Program-made: the position numbers and the translations under genes
Notes under the pieces: generated by a model
Databases searched by the model: none
Told to the model about the DNA's origin: nothing
The model's input: only the letters and a program-made list of their open reading frames with translations
Origin: Bacteroidaceae bacterium
GTDB lineage: Bacteria; Bacteroidota; Bacteroidia; Bacteroidales; Barnesiellaceae_A
Assembly: GCA_017561285.1 (NCBI GenBank)
Contig: JAFZDG010000332.1
Coordinates: 1-10,569, forward strand
Length of the DNA stretch: 10,569 nt
Direction of reading: 5' to 3'
Shown here: positions 6,729-10,569 of the stretch, piece after piece
Layout of the letters: each line of letters starts with the position of its first letter
How positions within the stretch are numbered: position 1 is the first letter of the stretch

Positions 6729-9350
6729 ATGGCCAAGAATGTCGTAGAAACCCCACTGATGAAACAATATTTCGAGATGAAAGGAAAGCATCCTGATGCG
6801 ATTCTGTTGTTTCGGGTAGGTGACTTCTATGAGACATTCAGTGACGATGCCATAGCTGCATCTGAGATATTGGGTATTACCCTCACTCGTCGTGCCAATG
6901 GTGTTGCTCAGTCGGTAGAATTGGCCGGATTTCCACACCATGCTTTAGATACCTATTTGCCTAAATTGGTGCGTGCCGGTAAGCGTGTTGCCATTTGTGA
7001 ACAGCTCGAAGATCCCAAGCTTACCAAGAAGTTGGTGAAACGTGGTATTACAGAATTGGTAACTCCCGGAGTCTCTATCAACGACAATATTCTCAACCAT
7101 CGCGAAAACAACTTCCTTGCCAGTGTACACATCAGTAAGAGTGGTTATGGTATAGCCTTTTTGGACATTTCTACCGGCGAATATATGGCGGCTGAAGGCT
7201 CTCCCGATTACATAGAGAAACTACTTAACAACTTTTCGCCCAAAGAGGTATTGCTCGAACGCAACAAGCGCAAGGCTTTCGATGAGCGATTTGGTTCGCG
7301 TTTCTTTACTTACGAAATGGAAGATTGGGTTTATACCGAAGATGCGGCTACCGATAAGTTGTTGCACCATTTCGGTACATCCAGTCTCAAAGGATTCGGA
7401 TTGCACAATCAACCCCAGGCCATCATAGCGGCCGGAGCCATATTATATTACCTCGATATTACACAACACACGCACATCGATCATATAACCTCGTTGTCGC
7501 GTATCGAAGAAGAGAAATATGTACGTCTCGATAAGTTTACGATTCATAGTCTTGAGTTGGTAGATACGATGAATGAAGGCGGAAAAAGCCTGCTCGATGT
7601 TATAGACCGTACCATAAGCCCTATGGGAGCGCGTATGTTGCGCCGATGGATTATCTTCCCATTGAAAGATGTTACACCTATCAATGAGCGACTCGACGGA
7701 GTGGAGTATTTCTTTCGTCACCCTGAGGTTGAGGAGGTTATACGTCCGCAAATGGAACTGATAGGCGATATGGAGCGTATCATATCGAAGGTTGCGGTAG
7801 GACGCATTACACCGCGCGAGGTTGTGCAACTTCGTGTGGCTTTGTCGGCGATAGCCCCTATCAAACGAATCTGTATGAAGATGGGCGAGGTTGCCATCTT
7901 ACAGCAAATAGGCGATTTACTAAACCCTTGTGAGCAGATTTGTGAGCGTATAGCACGAGAAATCAATCCCGATGCACCCGTTACACTCAATAAAGGAAGT
8001 ATCATCAATCGTGGTGTGAATGAGGAACTCGACTCTTTGCGCGAAATAGCCTATTCGGGCAAAGACTATCTGCTCCGTTTGCAACAACAAGAAGCCGAGC
8101 GTACGGGTATTCCCAGCCTCAAGATTAGTTATAACAATGTGTTTGGTTACTATATAGAGGTGCGCAATACGCATAAAGATAAAGTACCCGCCGAGTGGAT
8201 ACGCAAACAGACTCTTGTCAGTGCCGAGCGCTATATAACACAGGAACTCAAAGAGTATGAAGAGAAAATATTGGGAGCCGAAGAGCGCATACTTGCACTC
8301 GAAACACGCATCTTCAACGACCTCGTTTTGGCTCTTGGAGAGCATATCGCCACCATACAACTCAATGCCAATTTGATAGCTCGTCTCGACTGTTTGCTAT
8401 CGTTTGTATCGGTGGCACGCGAAAATCGTTATATACGCCCCGAAGTAAATGATTCGCTCGATATAGATATCGTTGAAGGTCGTCACCCTGTTATCGAGAA
8501 ACAGTTGCCCATAGGCGAGAGTTATATATCTAACTCGGTTTCGCTGGGCAACAATTCGCAGCAGATCATTATGATTACCGGTCCGAATATGGCCGGTAAG
8601 TCGGCACTGTTGCGCCAAACAGCCCTCATTGTACTGATGGCGCAGATAGGTTGCTTTGTACCGGCCGAATCGGCCCGTATAGGTATTGTTGATAAGATAT
8701 TTACCCGCGTTGGAGCATCGGATAACATATCGGTGGGCGAAAGTACCTTTATGGTAGAGATGAACGAAGCAGCCAACATACTCAATAACATCTCGGAACG
8801 AAGTCTTATACTCTTCGATGAGTTGGGACGTGGCACAAGTACGTACGATGGTATATCTATTGCATGGGCCATTGTCGAGCATATACATGAGCATCCCAAA
8901 GCACAAGCCAAGACCTTGTTTGCAACACACTATCACGAGTTGAACGAGATGGAGCGCACCTATAAGCGTATAGCCAACTATAACGTATCGGTACATGAGG
9001 CCGATGGAAAGGTAATCTTCTTGCGTAAGTTGGTACGTGGTGGCAGTGAACACAGTTTTGGTATTCATGTAGCACGATTGGCCGGTATGCCTCAGAGCAT
9101 AGTAAAACGCTCGGAGCAGATACTCAAGCAACTCGAGAGCGAGAATAGACAAAGCGGCATCTCGAAGAAACCTACCAAAGATCTGGCCTCTACACGTAGC
9201 GGTATGCAACTCAGTATATTCCAACTGGACGATCCTGTATTGTCGCAAATACGCGATGAAATATTACATACAGACATCAACAACCTCACACCGGTCGAAG
9301 CTCTCAACAAACTCAACGATATTAAAAAAATCATTACTGGCAAAGGATAA
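6729..9350 (+). CDS. mutS: DNA mismatch repair protein MutS
   Basis: MutS scans DNA as a dimer, binds mispaired or looped-out bases, and uses ATP to switch into a clamp that recruits MutL. The 873-residue length is normal for MutS1. The N-terminal mismatch-recognition domain carries the Phe-X-Glu wedge as F33-Y34-E35 in GDFYE. Connector, core/lever and clamp domains follow. The C-terminal ABC-type ATPase has Walker A GPNMAGKS (618-625), the signature region after VGESTFMVEMNE, Walker B ILFDE (D697, E698) and the GRGTSTYDG D-loop. The HSFGIHVARLAGMP helix-turn-helix dimerisation segment is present, and the tail (LTPVEALNKLNDIKK) is conserved in MutS1. All key motifs are intact, so the gene should be functional. 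The ATG at 6729 gives the family N-terminus with a short lead before TPLMKQYFEMK. No mutL is nearby. The gene converges with the minus-strand tRNA-Arg and prfB, and no clear terminator follows its stop. Confidence 0.98.
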   Translation: MAKNVVETPLMKQYFEMKGKHPDAILLFRVGDFYETFSDDAIAASEILGITLTRRANGVAQSVELAGFPHHALDTYLPKLVRAGKRVAICEQLEDPKLTKKLVKRGITELVTPGVSINDNILNHRENNFLASVHISKSGYGIAFLDISTGEYMAAEGSPDYIEKLLNNFSPKEVLLERNKRKAFDERFGSRFFTYEMEDWVYTEDAATDKLLHHFGTSSLKGFGLHNQPQAIIAAGAILYYLDITQHTHIDHITSLSRIEEEKYVRLDKFTIHSLELVDTMNEGGKSLLDVIDRTISPMGARMLRRWIIFPLKDVTPINERLDGVEYFFRHPEVEEVIRPQMELIGDMERIISKVAVGRITPREVVQLRVALSAIAPIKRICMKMGEVAILQQIGDLLNPCEQICERIAREINPDAPVTLNKGSIINRGVNEELDSLREIAYSGKDYLLRLQQQEAERTGIPSLKISYNNVFGYYIEVRNTHKDKVPAEWIRKQTLVSAERYITQELKEYEEKILGAEERILALETRIFNDLVLALGEHIATIQLNANLIARLDCLLSFVSVARENRYIRPEVNDSLDIDIVEGRHPVIEKQLPIGESYISNSVSLGNNSQQIIMITGPNMAGKSALLRQTALIVLMAQIGCFVPAESARIGIVDKIFTRVGASDNISVGESTFMVEMNEAANILNNISERSLILFDELGRGTSTYDGISIAWAIVEHIHEHPKAQAKTLFATHYHELNEMERTYKRIANYNVSVHEADGKVIFLRKLVRGGSEHSFGIHVARLAGMPQSIVKRSEQILKQLESENRQSGISKKPTKDLASTRSGMQLSIFQLDDPVLSQIRDEILHTDINNLTPVEALNKLNDIKKIITGKG

Positions 9351-9387
9351 TACCCCTTTTGTATGGTAATGATTTATTTACTATTAG

Positions 9388-9459
9388 TACCTCCGCTGGG
9401 AATCGAACCCAAATCTACGGTTTAGGAAACCGCTATTCTATCCGTTGAACTACAGAGGC
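9388..9459 (-). tRNA. trnR: tRNA-Arg (anticodon CCU, reads AGG)
   Basis: The reverse complement folds into a 72-base cloverleaf. The acceptor is GCCTCTG/CGGAGGT with discriminator A, the D stem is GTTC/GAAT, and the anticodon stem is GCGGT/ACCGT around loop TTCCTAA, giving anticodon CCU. The variable loop has 4 bases, and the T arm is TTGGG-TTCGATT-CCCAG. The first acceptor pair is a G1-U72 wobble and there is a second wobble at position 6-67. CCA is not encoded (CTA follows the discriminator), so the tail must be added by nucleotidyltransferase. The gene has its own promoter element and lies 49 bases downstream of prfB in the same orientation. Confidence 0.95.
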
Positions 9460-9476
9460 TTTTGTATTATGCGGTG

Positions 9477-9484
9477 CAAATGTA
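9477..9484 (-). promoter_or_regulatory. -7 promoter element for tRNA-Arg
   Basis: On the minus strand TACATTTG matches TAnnTTTG exactly. It ends 17 bases before the tRNA 5' end, implying a leader of about 10 bases, typical for a stable RNA gene. No clean TTTG -33 box is present in the upstream A-rich stretch between the prfB stop and this element. Confidence 0.68.
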
Positions 9485-9508
9485 CGCTTTTTTTGCGAAA
9501 TGTTGTGG

Positions 9509-10569
9509 CTATTCGCCGCCAAACTCCATTAAGTATGCCTTGATAAAGTCATCAATCTCACCGTCCATCACGCGGTTTACGTCGGATGTTTGATAGTTGG
9601 TGCGGTGGTCTTTCACGCGGCGGTCGTCGAAGACGTAACTACGTATTTGCGAACCCCATTCAATTTTTTTCTTGCCGGCCTCAATCTTGGCTTGTTCTTC
9701 CATACGGTGTTTCAATTCTTTGTCGTATAGAATAGAGCGAAGTTGTCGCAAGGCATTTTCTTTGTTCTTGGGTTGGTCGCGAGTCTCGGTGTTCTCAATG
9801 AGAATTTCTTCTTCTTCGCCTGTATAGGGATCTTTGTATTGGTAGCGAAGGCGTACTCCCGACTCTACTTTATTTACGTTCTGACCTCCGGCACCACCTG
9901 AACGGAATGTATCCCATGAGATGAGTGCAGGACTGATGTTTACTTCGATGGTGTCATCGACAAGGGGGGTAACAAATACTGAGGCAAATGAGGTCATACG
10001 CTTGCCTTGTGCATTGTATGGCGATACGCGTACAAGGCGGTGTACGCCATTTTCGCTCTTGAGATAGCCGTATGCAAAGTCGCCTTCTATTTGCATCGAT
10101 ACCGATTTGATACCGGCTTCGTCGCCTTCGATGAGGTGTGCTATGGCTACTTTGTAGTTGTTGCGCTCTCCCCAACGGATGTAGAGACGCATAAGCATCG
10201 ATGCCCAGTCTTGACTCTCAGTACCACCGGCTCCGGAGTTGATTTTGAGCATTACGCTCATCTTGTCTTCTTCGCGGCGTAGCATATTGCGCAACTCAAG
10301 GTCTTCGATAAGTTTCATTGCGCGTTGGTATGCATTATCTACGTCTTCCTCTTCTACAACGCCTTCTTTTACAAATTCGTATGCGAGTTGCAGCTCTTCT
10401 ACAGCTTTTTCAACTTCGGTATAGCCTTCTATCCAGAAGCGTATCTCTTTGATTTTGCGCATTTGTGCCTCGGCTTTTTTCTGGTCGTTCCAGAAGTCGG
10501 GTACATGGGTACGCAATTCTTCTTCTTCTACTTGTATTTTTTTCGATTCTATATCGAGGTAGCGATTTA
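9509..10569 (-). CDS. prfB: Peptide chain release factor 2 (RF2), 5' end beyond the window
   Basis: RF2 recognises UGA and UAA in the ribosomal A site and triggers release of the finished protein. The reading frame stays open to the window edge, so the N-terminus is missing. TTG at 10516 would be an in-frame alternative start but sits inside conserved RF2 sequence; upstream codons read RYLDIESKK, homologous to E. coli RGYLDYDAKK. The catalytic GGQ is at 9881-9889 within SGGAGGQNVNK. The codon-recognition tripeptide is SPY (10016-10024) rather than the canonical SPF. Other family blocks include GGTESQDW, EGDEAGIKS, the EWGSQIRSYV-type segment and the C-terminal DGEIDDFI. At the position of the well-known autoregulatory +1 frameshift site (CUU UGA C in E. 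coli), the codons read straight through as CGC TAC CTC GAT, with no stop and no AGGGGG element. The missing N-terminus should be only about 20-25 residues. The tRNA-Arg gene follows but has its own promoter. Confidence 0.96.
   Translation of the reverse strand, partial: NRYLDIESKKIQVEEEELRTHVPDFWNDQKKAEAQMRKIKEIRFWIEGYTEVEKAVEELQLAYEFVKEGVVEEEDVDNAYQRAMKLIEDLELRNMLRREEDKMSVMLKINSGAGGTESQDWASMLMRLYIRWGERNNYKVAIAHLIEGDEAGIKSVSMQIEGDFAYGYLKSENGVHRLVRVSPYNAQGKRMTSFASVFVTPLVDDTIEVNISPALISWDTFRSGGAGGQNVNKVESGVRLRYQYKDPYTGEEEEILIENTETRDQPKNKENALRQLRSILYDKELKHRMEEQAKIEAGKKKIEWGSQIRSYVFDDRRVKDHRTNYQTSDVNRVMDGEIDDFIKAYLMEFGGE

Noticed and set aside
8397..9248. 283-codon open frame on the minus strand within mutS
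   Set aside because: It lies wholly antisense to conserved MutS ATPase sequence, its translation is rich in Tyr/His/Cys/Arg with no recognisable domain, and no promoter or leader precedes it. It is a codon-usage shadow.
9485..9500. CGC-T7-GCG inverted repeat after prfB as a terminator
   Set aside because: The stem is only about 3-4 bp around a homopolymer and has no following T-run on the minus strand. It also sits where the tRNA promoter's upstream region lies.
9509..10516. prfB starting at the TTG at 10516 as a complete gene
   Set aside because: The frame continues upstream to the window edge with RF2-like sequence (RYLDIESKK), so this TTG encodes an internal Leu.
10523..10534. GAA repeat near the prfB 5' end as a microsatellite or phase-variable tract
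   Set aside because: It has four GAA triplets in frame encoding Glu; length change would not shift the frame, and charged residues are normal in this RF2 helix.

Overview
The window is chromosomal DNA from a member of the Bacteroidota, most likely order Bacteroidales. Four gene starts or RNA genes are preceded by the Bacteroidota-type -7 promoter element TAnnTTTG. Start codons sit behind A/T-rich leaders without Shine-Dalgarno sequences. The window also carries an amylase with a terminal domain resembling type IX secretion sorting domains and a DUF4369/thioredoxin-like lipoprotein, both typical of that phylum. Genus cannot be fixed from this stretch; a gut commensal is a reasonable inference from the starch-degrading enzyme.

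Layout, left to right. (1) 1-2613, plus strand: 3' part of a large secreted multidomain GH13 alpha-amylase with two tandem starch-binding-like modules and a C-terminal sorting-like domain; its start lies before the window. (2) 2633-2688: an intrinsic terminator for the amylase, physically overlapped by the promoter of the next unit. (3) 2717-5814, plus strand: three closely spaced genes that look like one operon: an FKBP-type prolyl isomerase, a lipoprotein with a redox-dead thioredoxin-like domain, and the ComM/YifB AAA+ ATPase. (4) 5936-6604, plus strand: an uncharacterised TIM-barrel protein with its own promoter element. (5) 6729-9350, plus strand: complete mutS with its own promoter element. 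(6) 9388-9459, minus strand: tRNA-Arg(CCU) with its own promoter. (7) 9509 to the window end, minus strand: prfB (release factor 2), whose N-terminus lies outside.

Functionally the window mixes a carbohydrate-use gene (amylase) with housekeeping genes: protein folding (FKBP), DNA recombination and repair (ComM, MutS) and translation (tRNA-Arg, RF2). ComM and MutS both act on heteroduplex or recombination intermediates, but they are in separate transcription units, so a joint role is not implied by the layout. mutS converges with the tRNA/prfB block.

I did not find a convincing undescribed system. There is no mobile element, CRISPR array, phage or defence island. The points most worth a second look are the TIM-barrel protein of unknown function, the thioredoxin-like lipoprotein whose CXXC is replaced by DVQA, the apparent absence of the programmed frameshift site in prfB, the SPY instead of SPF codon-recognition tripeptide in RF2, and the fused terminator/promoter at 2633-2688.
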